NCBI RefSeq assembly: GCF_030010375.1
Contig: NZ_JASCRY010000005.1
Span: 1 to 64,000, forward strand
DNA from: Flavobacterium yafengii
GTDB taxonomy: Bacteria; Bacteroidota; Bacteroidia; Flavobacteriales; Flavobacteriaceae
Reading direction: 5' to 3'
DNA length: 64,000 nt
The notes beneath the pieces were generated by a model, which was not told the DNA's origin, made no database searches, and worked only from the letters and a program-made list of their open reading frames with translations. Made by a program: the position numbers and the translations under genes. Shown piece by piece: positions 53,838 to 62,309 of this stretch; within the stretch, counting starts at the first letter, position 1; each line of letters begins with the position of its first letter.

Positions 53838-54671
53838 TTATGGTCTTTGTTTTTTCATCTCTTTTTCAATCATGTCATAAAACTGATCGATTTTAGGTAA
53901 AACAACAATACGTGTTCTTCTGTTACGTGCTCTGTTTTCAGCTGAATCATTAGCTACTAAAGGAATGTATGAACTTCTTCCTGCTGCAATCAATTGTTCT
54001 GGTTTAACACCTAATTGAGTTGTTAATACACGAATGATAGAAGTAGAACGTTTCACACTTAAATCCCAGTTGTCTAATAAAATCCCTGAACCGTTATAAG
54101 GAACATTATCAGTATGACCTTCAACCATACATTCAAAATCCGGTTTGTCATTTACTACTTTAGCCACTTTAGCTAAAACACCTTTTGCTTTATCAGTTAC
54201 ATCGTAACTTCCTGTTTTAAACAACAATTTGTCAGCAATAGATATAAATACAACTCCTTTTTCAACATTTATTTCGATATCTGGATCAGAGATTCCTACA
54301 GCGCTTTTCAAACTAGTAACTACAGCAAGTGTTACACTGTCTTTCTTAGTTAAAGCATCTTGCATTCTGCTGATTTTTAAATCTTTCTCTTTGATAGATT
54401 CTAATGCTTTTTCAATATTTTCAGCTCCTTTTGTAGACAAGATAGTCATGTCTTTAGAAGTACTAATTAATCCTTGGTTTTGCTCTTTTAAAAGAGATGC
54501 AGTAGCCGAAAGTGCTGCTTTTTCTTCTAAACAAGAATTTAATTTTACTGTTGCAGTATTTAATAAGTCTTGAGTTTCTTTGTTTCTAGCTTCTAAATCA
54601 GTGTATTTCTTCTTAGATACACATGATGACAGTACCGCTAATACAGATAAGGCAATTACTATTTTTTTCAT
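53838..54671 (-). CDS. OmpA family lipoprotein
   Basis: A 277-aa lipoprotein with lipobox LSSC (Cys17). A central coiled-coil-like region (about 20-125, rich in Lys/Glu/Leu) leads to an OmpA/MotB peptidoglycan-binding domain. Its core is MVEGHTDNVPYNGSG and ENRARNRRTRIVV. It probably tethers the outer membrane to peptidoglycan. A minus-strand TAAATTTG box at 54703-54710 may be its -7 element. Confidence 0.92.
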   Translation of the reverse strand: MKKIVIALSVLAVLSSCVSKKKYTDLEARNKETQDLLNTATVKLNSCLEEKAALSATASLLKEQNQGLISTSKDMTILSTKGAENIEKALESIKEKDLKISRMQDALTKKDSVTLAVVTSLKSAVGISDPDIEINVEKGVVFISIADKLLFKTGSYDVTDKAKGVLAKVAKVVNDKPDFECMVEGHTDNVPYNGSGILLDNWDLSVKRSTSIIRVLTTQLGVKPEQLIAAGRSSYIPLVANDSAENRARNRRTRIVVLPKIDQFYDMIEKEMKKQRP

Positions 54672-54715
54672 AGATGGTATTGATTTAATTAAATGTTAAA
54701 GACAAATTTACTTTT

Positions 54716-55723
54716 TTATATTTGTTTTGTTCTAAATAAATCGTTAAAAACAACGATTTTCTTAATAAAATAGATGCAAACGATACTTTTTGTGTTATAG
54801 TATTTTGGTTCTTGAAATTTGGTTCTTTTTTTATAATGTTTTAAAAATAATCTGTAAAAAGAAAAATGTGCTTTTAATATTGCAACAAAATGATTGAATT
54901 TTCCTTTCGTAAGGAATTGAATTCCAGCAATCCCATCCAGAACCATTCTGCCTAAAAGAATTGGATATAATTTATTTTTAGGAAGGTTTTTTGTCAGCAT
55001 TAACAATGAATTTCTAAAATTCAAAAACGTTTTTTTCGGGTTTCCTTGTTGTAATGTAGCTCCACCAACATGATATACAATCGATTCTGAAATGTATTTT
55101 ATTTTATATCCTTTATTGAAGGCACGCCAACACAAATCAATTTCTTCCTGATGTGCAAAAAAGACAGCATCAAAACCATTTAATTCTCTATAAACGGTAC
55201 TTCTAATAAAAAAACAAGCTCCAGTTGCCCAAAATATTTCGCAATTATCATCGTACTGCCCGTTATCTTTTTCTAAAGTATCAAAAATACGCCCGCGACA
55301 ATATGGATATCCATATTTATCTATAAAACCACCGGCAGCACCAGCATATTCAAAATATTCCTTATTTTTGAAATCAAGGATTTTAGGCTGGATTATAGCG
55401 GTTTTTGGTTCATTTTCGAAAGTTTTAAGAATGGGTTGCAACCAATTCTCGGTCACTTCAATATCAGAGTTTATTAACGCATACAAATCAGCCTCAATAT
55501 GCTTTAAAGCTTGGTTGTATCCGTCTGCAAATCCTAAATTAGTGTCGTTTTTTACAATTTTAACCGAAGGAAAAAAAGCTTTCACATAGGAAACAGAATC
55601 ATCCGTAGAAGCATTATCGGCAACATACACTGTGGCTTCCGGAGAATATTTCAGCACTGAAGGCAAAAATTTTTCTAACAATAAAATTCCATTCCAATTC
55701 AGGATGACAACAGCTATTTTCAT
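54716..55723 (-). CDS. family 2 glycosyltransferase
   Basis: A 335-aa GT-A enzyme. It starts MKIAVVILNWNGILLLEKFL, with the nucleotide-sugar loop VADNASTDDSVSYV and the DxD-like NSDIEV (metal and sugar binding). The later part has an HQEEIDLCWRAFNKGY motif, typical of rhamnosyl- or galactosyl-transferases such as WbbL-like proteins. A C-terminal basic, hydrophobic region may attach to the membrane. Sugar and acceptor unknown. Confidence 0.9.
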   Translation of the reverse strand: MKIAVVILNWNGILLLEKFLPSVLKYSPEATVYVADNASTDDSVSYVKAFFPSVKIVKNDTNLGFADGYNQALKHIEADLYALINSDIEVTENWLQPILKTFENEPKTAIIQPKILDFKNKEYFEYAGAAGGFIDKYGYPYCRGRIFDTLEKDNGQYDDNCEIFWATGACFFIRSTVYRELNGFDAVFFAHQEEIDLCWRAFNKGYKIKYISESIVYHVGGATLQQGNPKKTFLNFRNSLLMLTKNLPKNKLYPILLGRMVLDGIAGIQFLTKGKFNHFVAILKAHFSFYRLFLKHYKKRTKFQEPKYYNTKSIVCIYFIKKIVVFNDLFRTKQI

Positions 55724-55736
55724 TTAGATTATTTGA

Positions 55737-56186
55737 TTATACAATTTTATACATTGGCAATTCAGGGAGGAATTGATATTTTTCATTTTCAAAATCCATT
55801 TGGCAAAAGTAATGATTCAATCCATTGGTTACCATCAAAAATTCGGACTTCATTGTCATATTGTATCTTGCAATCTGGTCGAAAGTCGTTTGAGCAATTT
55901 TTACTTCAGGTGCTTTGCATTCGATTAAAATGAAAATGGAACCATCAGAATTGAAAACTACTACATCGTATCTTTTGCGCAAGCCGTTGACTTTTAAAAC
56001 TTTCTCTACATTGATCAATGATTTTGGGTATTTTTTTTCTTCCAATAAAAACTGGACTACATGCTGACGAACCCATTCTTCGGGAGTAAGAATGATAAAT
56101 TTTTTCCTGATTTCATCAAAAATGGAGACTTTATTTTCGCTATTTTTGAAACGGAAATTATAAAGCTGAAAATTTAGTTTTTGCAT
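55737..56186 (-). CDS. HsdR N-terminal-domain protein (stand-alone nuclease-like)
   Basis: A 149-aa protein consisting only of the domain found at the N-terminus of type I restriction enzyme R subunits. PEEWVRQHVVQFLLEEKKYP is followed by a PD-(D/E)xK-like core: DVVVFNSDGSIFILIECKAPE with Asp, Glu and Lys in place. No hsdM or hsdS is near, so this is not a restriction system. Its neighbour on the other strand is holA. Cellular role unknown; a DNA-repair nuclease is possible. A minus-strand TACTTTTG -7-like box lies at 56191-56198. Confidence 0.85.
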   Translation of the reverse strand: MQKLNFQLYNFRFKNSENKVSIFDEIRKKFIILTPEEWVRQHVVQFLLEEKKYPKSLINVEKVLKVNGLRKRYDVVVFNSDGSIFILIECKAPEVKIAQTTFDQIARYNMTMKSEFLMVTNGLNHYFCQMDFENEKYQFLPELPMYKIV

Positions 56187-56206
56187 AAAGCAAAAGTATT
56201 AAATAA

Positions 56207-56270
56207 GTTTAAAGTTTAGGGTTTAAAAGTTTCATTCGAAGCAACAAACTTTAAACTTCAAACTTTAAAC
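56207..56270 (+). promoter_or_regulatory. hairpin with repeated arms just before holA
   Basis: GTTTAAAGTTT (56207-56217) can pair with either of two AAACTTTAAAC copies (56246-56256 and 56260-56270). The hairpin ends eight bases before the holA start, so it could expose or hide the start depending on which partner is used. No T-run follows, so it is not a terminator. Confidence 0.5.
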
Positions 56271-56278
56271 AAAAAGGA

Positions 56279-57283
56279 ATGGACGAGGTCATAAAAATTG
56301 TAAATGATATAAAAAGCGGGAACATCAAACCAATCTATTTTTTGATGGGCGAAGAGCCGTATTATATTGACAAACTTTCGGATTATATTGAAGAAAAAGT
56401 CTTATCCGAAGAAGAAAAAGGCTTCAATCAAACCGTTTTATACGGAAGAGATGTTTCAATAGAAGATATTATTTCGACAGCCAAACGTTATCCAATGATG
56501 GCAGAGCGTCAAGTGGTCATCGTAAAAGAAGCCCAAGATTTAATCAGAACCATAGATAAACTGGAAAGCTACGCTGAAAACCCAATGGCAACTACGGTTT
56601 TAGTTTTTTGTTATAAATACAAAACGCTTGATAAACGTAAAAAAGTTACAAAGTTATTAGCCAAAAACGGTATCGTTTATGAAAGCAAGAAATTATATGA
56701 GAACCAAGTAGGAGAGTGGATTAAGCGCGTTTTATCTGGTAAAAAATATTTAATCGAGCCTAAAGCAAACGCCATGCTGGTGGAATTTCTTGGGACAGAT
56801 TTGAGTAAAATAAACAACGAACTCGAAAAATTACAAATTATCTTGCCGGTTGGAAGTACCATCACTCCCAAGCATATTGAGGAAAATATAGGGTTCAGTA
56901 AAGATTTTAATGTGTTTGAATTGCGAAAAGCACTTGGCGAACGCAACCAGTTAAAAGCGTATACTATTGCTGAAAACTTTGCACAAAATCCAAAAGACAA
57001 TCCAATGGTGGTAACGACAAGTTTAGTCTTTGGATTTTTTATCCAATTGCTAAAATACCACGGGTTAAAAGACAGAAATCCAAAAAATGTGGCGGCTGTA
57101 TTAGGTGTAAATCCATTTTTTTTGAAAGAATATGATGTGGCTTTGAAAAACTATCCGATGAAAAAAGTGAGTCAAATTGTTGGGGCTTTAAGAGATATTG
57201 ATGTAAAAAGTAAAGGTGTTGGCGCTAATGCAATGTCTCAATCCGATTTGTTACGAGAAATGCTTTATAAAATATTTAATTAA
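56279..57283 (+). CDS. holA: DNA polymerase III delta subunit
   Basis: A 334-aa clamp-loader subunit that opens the sliding clamp. Start MDEVIKIVNDIKSGNIKPIY with FLMGEEPYYIDKL is typical of Bacteroidota HolA. The AAA+ like fold continues with VLVFCYKYKTLDKRKK and the C-terminal collar region ending LLREMLYKIF. No Walker A, as normal for delta. Full length. Confidence 0.92.
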   Translation: MDEVIKIVNDIKSGNIKPIYFLMGEEPYYIDKLSDYIEEKVLSEEEKGFNQTVLYGRDVSIEDIISTAKRYPMMAERQVVIVKEAQDLIRTIDKLESYAENPMATTVLVFCYKYKTLDKRKKVTKLLAKNGIVYESKKLYENQVGEWIKRVLSGKKYLIEPKANAMLVEFLGTDLSKINNELEKLQIILPVGSTITPKHIEENIGFSKDFNVFELRKALGERNQLKAYTIAENFAQNPKDNPMVVTTSLVFGFFIQLLKYHGLKDRNPKNVAAVLGVNPFFLKEYDVALKNYPMKKVSQIVGALRDIDVKSKGVGANAMSQSDLLREMLYKIFN

Positions 57284-57356
57284 AGGACAAAAAATTCCGA
57301 TATTTGCACTCCTATTCCGAGACTTCGGAATCGGGTTTAAAATAAATACCACAATT

Positions 57357-57539
57357 ATGGGAATGAATAAAAACACTATTTTAGGTTGGGCTACTTTGAT
57401 AATGATCGTAATGGGTTTATTGCTTATCGCATTAGGCGCTTTTAGATATGATGACGTAGCGGGCTGGGGATTTGCAGCTGTTGGTGTTGGATTTTTGGCT
57501 AATGCCTGGGTGTTTAGTTCTTTAAAAGGGAGAGTATAA
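57357..57539 (+). CDS. small CAL67264-type membrane protein
   Basis: A 60-aa protein (start MGMNKNTILGWATLI) with two membrane segments, about 9-27 and 37-54, separated by FRYDDVAGWGFAAV. It matches the small conserved Bacteroidota protein family named after CAL67264. Function unknown. A second ATG two codons later (57363) is an equal candidate start; the frame stays open upstream through the holA end and was trimmed. It lies between holA and ettA and may be in the same transcript. Confidence 0.82.
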   Translation: MGMNKNTILGWATLIMIVMGLLLIALGAFRYDDVAGWGFAAVGVGFLANAWVFSSLKGRV

Positions 57540-57542
57540 TTG

Positions 57543-57572
57543 TTTTAAATGTTGAATTTTAAATTTTAAATT
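57543..57572 (+). repeat. 30-bp leader repeat upstream of ettA
   Basis: These 30 bases are the exact reverse complement of 59961-59990. Here they end nine bases before the ettA ATG. The core is ATGTTGAATTTTAAATTT. Low complexity, but exact over 30 bases. Confidence 0.85.
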
Positions 57573-57581
57573 AAAAAAATA

Positions 57582-59276
57582 ATGGCAGACGATAAAAAAG
57601 TGATATTCTCAATGTCAAAATTGAGTAAAACCTATCAAGGAGCAGATAAACCAGTACTTAAAAACATCTATTTGAGTTTCTTCTACGGAGCAAAAATTGG
57701 TATTTTGGGATTAAATGGTTCCGGTAAATCTTCTTTATTGAAGATTATAGCTGGTGTTGATAAAAATTATCAAGGCGATGTTGTCTTTGCACCGGGTTAT
57801 ACAGTGGGATATTTAGAACAGGATCCTATTTTAGATGATAGTAAAACGGTTATTGAAATTGTAAGAGAAGGAGTTGCTGAAACGATGGCAGTTCTCGACG
57901 AATTCAATAAAATCAATGATAGTTTTGGTTTGCCGGAAGTCTATGAAAATGCGGATAAGATGGAGCAATTGATGGATCGTCAAGCACTTTTACAAGATAA
58001 AATTGATGCATTGGGCGCTTGGGAAATTGATACCAAACTAGAAATTGCCATGGATGCTTTGCGTACGCCGGAAGGAGATACGCCAATCAAGAATTTATCT
58101 GGAGGAGAGCGCCGTCGTGTAGCTTTATGTCGTTTGTTATTGCAACAACCTGATGTATTGCTTTTGGATGAGCCTACGAATCACTTGGATGCCGAAAGTG
58201 TACTTTGGTTGGAACAACACTTAGCACAATATGCCGGGACTGTAATTGCAGTAACGCACGATAGATACTTTTTGGATAATGTTGCGGGTTGGATTCTTGA
58301 ACTGGACAGAGGAGAAGGTATTCCTTGGAAAGGGAATTATTCATCTTGGTTGGAACAAAAATCAGGACGTATGGCTCTCGAAGAAAAAGTAGCTTCGAAA
58401 CGTAGAAAAAACTTAGAACGAGAGTTGGACTGGGTTCGTCAAGGTGCCAAAGGGCGTCAAACGAAACAAAAAGCGCGTTTGCAGAACTACGATAAGCTTT
58501 TGAATGAAGATCAAAAACAATTGGATGAAAAACTGGAAATTTATATTCCGAATGGTCCGCGTTTAGGAACCAATGTAATTGAAGCTAAAGGCGTTTCTAA
58601 AGCATTTGGCGACAAATTGTTATACGATAATTTAAATTTTACTTTGCCACAAGCAGGAATTGTAGGGATTATTGGACCAAACGGTGCCGGTAAATCCACT
58701 ATTTTCCGAATGATTATGGGGGAAGAAAAACCAGATGCTGGAGAATTTTTAATTGGAGATACCGTAAAAATCGCTTATGTCGATCAAGCGCACTCTAATA
58801 TTGATCCTAATAAGTCCATTTGGGAAAACTTCTGTGATGGTCAGGAATTGATTATGATGGGCGGACGCCAAGTGAATTCACGTGCTTATTTAAGCCGTTT
58901 CAATTTTGGCGGAAGTGATCAAAACAAAAAAGTAGCTACACTTTCTGGAGGGGAACGCAACCGTTTACACCTTGCCATGACTTTGAAAGAAGAAGGGAAC
59001 GTACTGTTATTGGATGAGCCAACGAATGATTTGGACATCAATACGCTTCGTGCTTTGGAAGAAGGTTTAGATAATTTTGCAGGTTGTGCCGTAGTAATTT
59101 CGCACGACAGATGGTTCTTGGACAGAATTTGTACGCACATTCTGGCTTTCGAAGGAAACTCTGAAGTGTATTATTTTGAAGGTGGTTTCTCTGAATATGA
59201 AGAAAATAAAAAGAAACGTTTGGGTGGTGATTTAACTCCAAAACGATTGAAATACAGAAAGTTAATTAGAAGTTAA
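57582..59276 (+). CDS. ettA: ABC-F protein, energy-dependent translational throttle EttA
   Basis: A 564-aa cytoplasmic ATPase that binds the ribosomal E site and links translation to ATP level. Two ABC domains have Walker A GLNGSGKSS and GPNGAGKST, signatures LSGGERRRVAL and LSGGERNRLHL, and Walker B LLLDEPTNHLD and LLLDEPTNDLD. The linker contains the arm and the positively charged region REKRRKNLERELDWVRQGAKG-like segment (approx. 265-290). No transmembrane parts. Full length. Confidence 0.93.
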   Translation: MADDKKVIFSMSKLSKTYQGADKPVLKNIYLSFFYGAKIGILGLNGSGKSSLLKIIAGVDKNYQGDVVFAPGYTVGYLEQDPILDDSKTVIEIVREGVAETMAVLDEFNKINDSFGLPEVYENADKMEQLMDRQALLQDKIDALGAWEIDTKLEIAMDALRTPEGDTPIKNLSGGERRRVALCRLLLQQPDVLLLDEPTNHLDAESVLWLEQHLAQYAGTVIAVTHDRYFLDNVAGWILELDRGEGIPWKGNYSSWLEQKSGRMALEEKVASKRRKNLERELDWVRQGAKGRQTKQKARLQNYDKLLNEDQKQLDEKLEIYIPNGPRLGTNVIEAKGVSKAFGDKLLYDNLNFTLPQAGIVGIIGPNGAGKSTIFRMIMGEEKPDAGEFLIGDTVKIAYVDQAHSNIDPNKSIWENFCDGQELIMMGGRQVNSRAYLSRFNFGGSDQNKKVATLSGGERNRLHLAMTLKEEGNVLLLDEPTNDLDINTLRALEEGLDNFAGCAVVISHDRWFLDRICTHILAFEGNSEVYYFEGGFSEYEENKKKRLGGDLTPKRLKYRKLIRS

Positions 59277-59300
59277 ATTCTAATTAATTTAATAATAGCA

Positions 59301-59332
59301 AGAGGATGACCATTGGTCATCCTCTTTTTTTG
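59301..59332 (+). terminator. terminator after ettA
   Basis: AGAGGATGACC (59301-59311) pairs with GGTCATCCTCT (59315-59325) around loop ATT, followed by T7. Confidence 0.92.
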
Positions 59333-59334
59333 CG

Positions 59335-59466
59335 CTATTTTTTTATTTTTTTATCGGAATTCATCATAATTAAAACTGCGGCAACCAGTCCTATGATTAC
59401 TAAACCAAATACGATAATCATTATAAATGAACCGTTATCCCAAGAAAAAAGTGTAGTGTCTTTCAT
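59335..59466 (-). CDS. 43-aa small membrane protein
   Basis: A short ORF with ATG at 59466 and TAG at 59335. MKDTTLFSWDNGSF is followed by one long hydrophobic helix (about 15-35, IMIIVFGLVIIGLVAAVLIM) and a basic tail NSDKKIKK, an inside-positive single-span design. The frame is clean, with coding-like bias and a gene-sized gap on both sides. It lies between ettA and the DCC-protein gene. I recall similar tiny proteins from flavobacteria but know no function. Confidence 0.6.
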   Translation of the reverse strand: MKDTTLFSWDNGSFIMIIVFGLVIIGLVAAVLIMMNSDKKIKK

Positions 59467-59543
59467 GATTAATTAAATTTAAGATTGTCCAAATATATTA
59501 TTCTTACAAAATAAAAGCCATGATAATTATCATAATTGGGCAT

Positions 59544-59960
59544 TTATTCTAAAAACTTACCTTGGAGCTCTTTTGTGGGAATCAGGCAAGTTTCCTTTTT
59601 TCCATACCATTTGTATCGGTTCTTAGCGATATAATCGTAAATGTAATTATTGAACGCTATGGGGAATATCGAAAATATAGCGGCAAAATAGAATAGTCCA
59701 CTTAAATTTTTTGCAATCTCTAAAGCAGCTTCTGATTTGTAATAATAAGCGAAACCCGGTTGATACAGAATAATACTATCCGTTTTTTGTGTTTCAATTC
59801 CTAAATGTTTAATGATTTTTTGACCTAAATCAGATTGTAAGGCAACGAACCTGAAAACATCTTTTGAATCATGCTTAATAATCATTTGTACTGCCGAATC
59901 ACACAGATTACAAACGCCATCAAAGAGGATAATTTTTTTGTCTTTAGGAATATTGAGCAT
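59544..59960 (-). CDS. DCC1-like thiol-disulfide oxidoreductase family protein (DUF393)
   Basis: A 138-aa protein with the DCC motif FDGVCNLCDSAVQMI near residues 14-28 (Asp and CxxC), followed by RFVALQSDLGQKII. Predicted thioredoxin-like redox protein; the later part has a hydrophobic helix (FYFAAIFSIFPIAF). Reaction not known. Its ATG is directly preceded by the same 30-base leader as ettA. Confidence 0.88.
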   Translation of the reverse strand: MLNIPKDKKIILFDGVCNLCDSAVQMIIKHDSKDVFRFVALQSDLGQKIIKHLGIETQKTDSIILYQPGFAYYYKSEAALEIAKNLSGLFYFAAIFSIFPIAFNNYIYDYIAKNRYKWYGKKETCLIPTKELQGKFLE

Positions 59961-59990
59961 AATTTAAAATTTAAAATTCAACATTTAAAA
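59961..59990 (-). repeat. 30-bp leader repeat upstream of the DCC-protein gene
   Basis: Exact reverse complement of 57543-57572. On the coding strand of this gene the repeat has the same direction as at ettA and ends immediately before the start codon (59960). Confidence 0.85.
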
Positions 59991-60030
59991 TTATTAACGG
60001 AGTTGAAATTTATTTTCGTCTGAACACTCC

Positions 60031-62196
60031 TTACTTTTTCCCCGCTTCAACAAATTCAAGTGCTTCCAGACTCACTTTTGAAGTAAAGACACCGTAATTA
60101 ACCGTTGCTTTGTTTTTTTCAATAGAATCAATTGTTCCCACCGCTTTTCCGTCAAACATTCGCACGCGATCACCTACTTTTAGGATAGGTTTTGGTTTCT
60201 CAACCACCACTTTTAATTTCTTCTCTTTCTTTTCTTTTCTGATTTCTTCAACCTGAACGGTCACTTCTTGAATGACTTCTTTTTTCTTTTCAATCAGTGC
60301 TTTTGACTCTTTGGTTGTGGCTTTTTTGCGTTTTGAATTTTCGATTTCAATGATTTTCAAAAATTCTCCAAGGAGTTCTTTCTTGTTCTTATTATTGAAA
60401 TATTTCTCCGAAATGTCTTCAATTTTTTGACCAATGTAAATTGTTTTCTGGTTGCTGTCATACAATTCCTGATAGCTTTCCAGTTTTTGCTTGATTTTTA
60501 CATTGATATTCTCCATTTTTTTGCCTTCTTCACGCGCTTTGGTTTCTTCTTCTTTCAGCGTTTGAGAAGTTTTTTCCATCTTGGAACGTTCTTTCTGAAG
60601 GGTTGCAATGGTTTTGTCGAAACGTACTTTTCCAACTTCAATTTTCTTTTTGGCTCGATTGATTAAGCTGAAAGGAATTCCGTTTTTTAAAGCCACTTCA
60701 AAAGTGAATGAACTTCCTGCTTGTCCCAAAGCTAATTTATACATGGGTTCCAATGATTTTTCATCAAAAAGCATGTTGGCATTGGTGGCAAAAGGCAATT
60801 CGTTAGCCAGAATTTTTAGGTTTGAATAATGGGTTGTAATAATCCCGAAAGCTTCCCGATGGTAGAATTCCTCCAAGAAAATTTCGGCTAAAGCACCTCC
60901 TAATTCAGGGTCAGAACCCGTACCAAATTCATCAATAAGGAACATTGTTTTTCTATTGCACTTCTTTAGGAAGTAGTTCATGTTCTTTAATCGGTAACTG
61001 TATGTACTTAGATGATTTTCAATAGATTGATTATCTCCAATATCTGTTAAAATTCTATCAAATAAAAACGTTTCACTACGTTCATGTACTGGAATCAACA
61101 TCCCGGATTGCAGCATTAATTGCAGTAATCCAACAGTTTTTAACGAAATGGTTTTTCCTCCGGCATTAGGACCTGAAATCACTATGATTCTGTTTTCCTG
61201 ACCCAATTCAATGGTTTGCGGATGTGTAATTTCGTTTTTCTGTTTGTTATTCAAATACAGAATAGGATGGTAGGCATCTCTAAAATAAAGTCGGCGTTCT
61301 TCTGTAATTGTTGGTAAAATCCCATTGATTTTATTTGCATATTTTGCTTTGGCGGCAATTACATCAATATCACTAAGGAAATCCTGGTATTTGATTAACA
61401 GCGGTAAAAAAGGACGAATCTGATTCGATAACTGTTTTAATATTCGGGTGATTTCTTCTTTTTCTTCGTATTCAAGATTACTCAGTTCTCGAGAATATTG
61501 TAAAGTAGCTTCGGGTTCAATATAGGCGATACTTCCTGTTTTTGAACTGCCCAGAATCGATCCTTTTACTTTACGGCGATACATCGCTAAAACAGCCAAA
61601 ACACGTCTGTTTTGCACAAAACTTTCTTTGATGTCGTCTAAATATCCTAAAGCATTGTATTGCGTTAATGCTGAGCCGAAACTTTGGTTTACTTTCCCGC
61701 GAACCGCATTCATGCTTCTGCGGATGTTCAATAAATCCGGGGAGGCATTGTCTTTTATTTCGCCATATTTGTCGACAACTTCATCGACCATCACAATGAT
61801 TTCTTTGGTCAGTTCGACTTGGTTTGCTCTTGCATTTAAATTTGGATAATAATCCTCGAATTTTCTCAAAAAACTCAATAGGAAATTTACCGTTGAAGAA
61901 ATCGTGGCGATTTTTCTAAAACTGCCTACTTCTAAGAAACTGTCTTCAATGGCTAGAAATTTTATCTCATGCGTGATGGCGTCAAAACCATGATTGGGAA
62001 TGGCATTGTTATTTTGGAAAGACGAAACATATTCAGATGTTTGCATTAAGGCTTGCATCAAGGTTTCCTTGTCTTTAAAAGGGGTTATTTCTAATGCTTT
62101 TTGTTTTCCAATGTCGGTATTACAAATTGTCGAAATGGTTTCGAGAACAGTTGGAAATTGTAAATCTTGTAATGTTTTTTCGGTGATGGATATCAT
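60031..62196 (-). CDS. MutS2-like protein lacking the Smr domain
   Basis: A 721-aa MutS-family ATPase of the MutS2 class. Clamp/lever region (about 1-300), then Walker A ISGPNAGGKTISLKT, FLIDEFGTGSDPELGGALAE and TTHYSNLKILA. A long coiled-coil region (about 500-630, rich in Lys/Glu) and a small beta domain VGDRVRMFDGKAVGTIDSIE end the protein. B. subtilis MutS2 has a C-terminal Smr nuclease domain; here the protein stops after the KOW-like beta domain. The ATG at 62196 was preferred to a TTG at 62223. Possible roles are ribosome-collision rescue or anti-recombination, by analogy with MutS2. Confidence 0.85.
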   Translation of the reverse strand: MISITEKTLQDLQFPTVLETISTICNTDIGKQKALEITPFKDKETLMQALMQTSEYVSSFQNNNAIPNHGFDAITHEIKFLAIEDSFLEVGSFRKIATISSTVNFLLSFLRKFEDYYPNLNARANQVELTKEIIVMVDEVVDKYGEIKDNASPDLLNIRRSMNAVRGKVNQSFGSALTQYNALGYLDDIKESFVQNRRVLAVLAMYRRKVKGSILGSSKTGSIAYIEPEATLQYSRELSNLEYEEKEEITRILKQLSNQIRPFLPLLIKYQDFLSDIDVIAAKAKYANKINGILPTITEERRLYFRDAYHPILYLNNKQKNEITHPQTIELGQENRIIVISGPNAGGKTISLKTVGLLQLMLQSGMLIPVHERSETFLFDRILTDIGDNQSIENHLSTYSYRLKNMNYFLKKCNRKTMFLIDEFGTGSDPELGGALAEIFLEEFYHREAFGIITTHYSNLKILANELPFATNANMLFDEKSLEPMYKLALGQAGSSFTFEVALKNGIPFSLINRAKKKIEVGKVRFDKTIATLQKERSKMEKTSQTLKEEETKAREEGKKMENINVKIKQKLESYQELYDSNQKTIYIGQKIEDISEKYFNNKNKKELLGEFLKIIEIENSKRKKATTKESKALIEKKKEVIQEVTVQVEEIRKEKKEKKLKVVVEKPKPILKVGDRVRMFDGKAVGTIDSIEKNKATVNYGVFTSKVSLEALEFVEAGKK

Positions 62197-62266
62197 TTTA
62201 TGATCTAAGTTGTAAAGGTTCAAAGTTACAAAGATTCAAAGTGAAATGCATTAATTTTTTTAGCGG

Positions 62267-62296
62267 ACTTTGCGAAAAACTTTGCGAACTTTACGG
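62267..62296. repeat. tandem CTTTGCG-type words upstream of ung
   Basis: ACTTTGCG occurs twice (62267-62274 and 62279-62286), followed by ACTTTACGG. Just before, TTCAAAG occurs at 62219-62225 and 62235-62241. Simple word repeats in the gap between mutS2-like gene and ung, of unknown role. Confidence 0.6.
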
Positions 62297-62309
62297 CAAA
62301 ATAAATTAC

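Noticed and set aside
55737..56186. Type I restriction-modification system
   Set aside because: Only the HsdR N-terminal domain is present; no hsdM, hsdS or helicase part is nearby, so it is a stand-alone protein.
57543..59990. Composite transposon bounded by 30-bp inverted repeats
   Set aside because: The repeats are leaders directly upstream of two genes, enclose ordinary core genes, and there is no transposase or target duplication.
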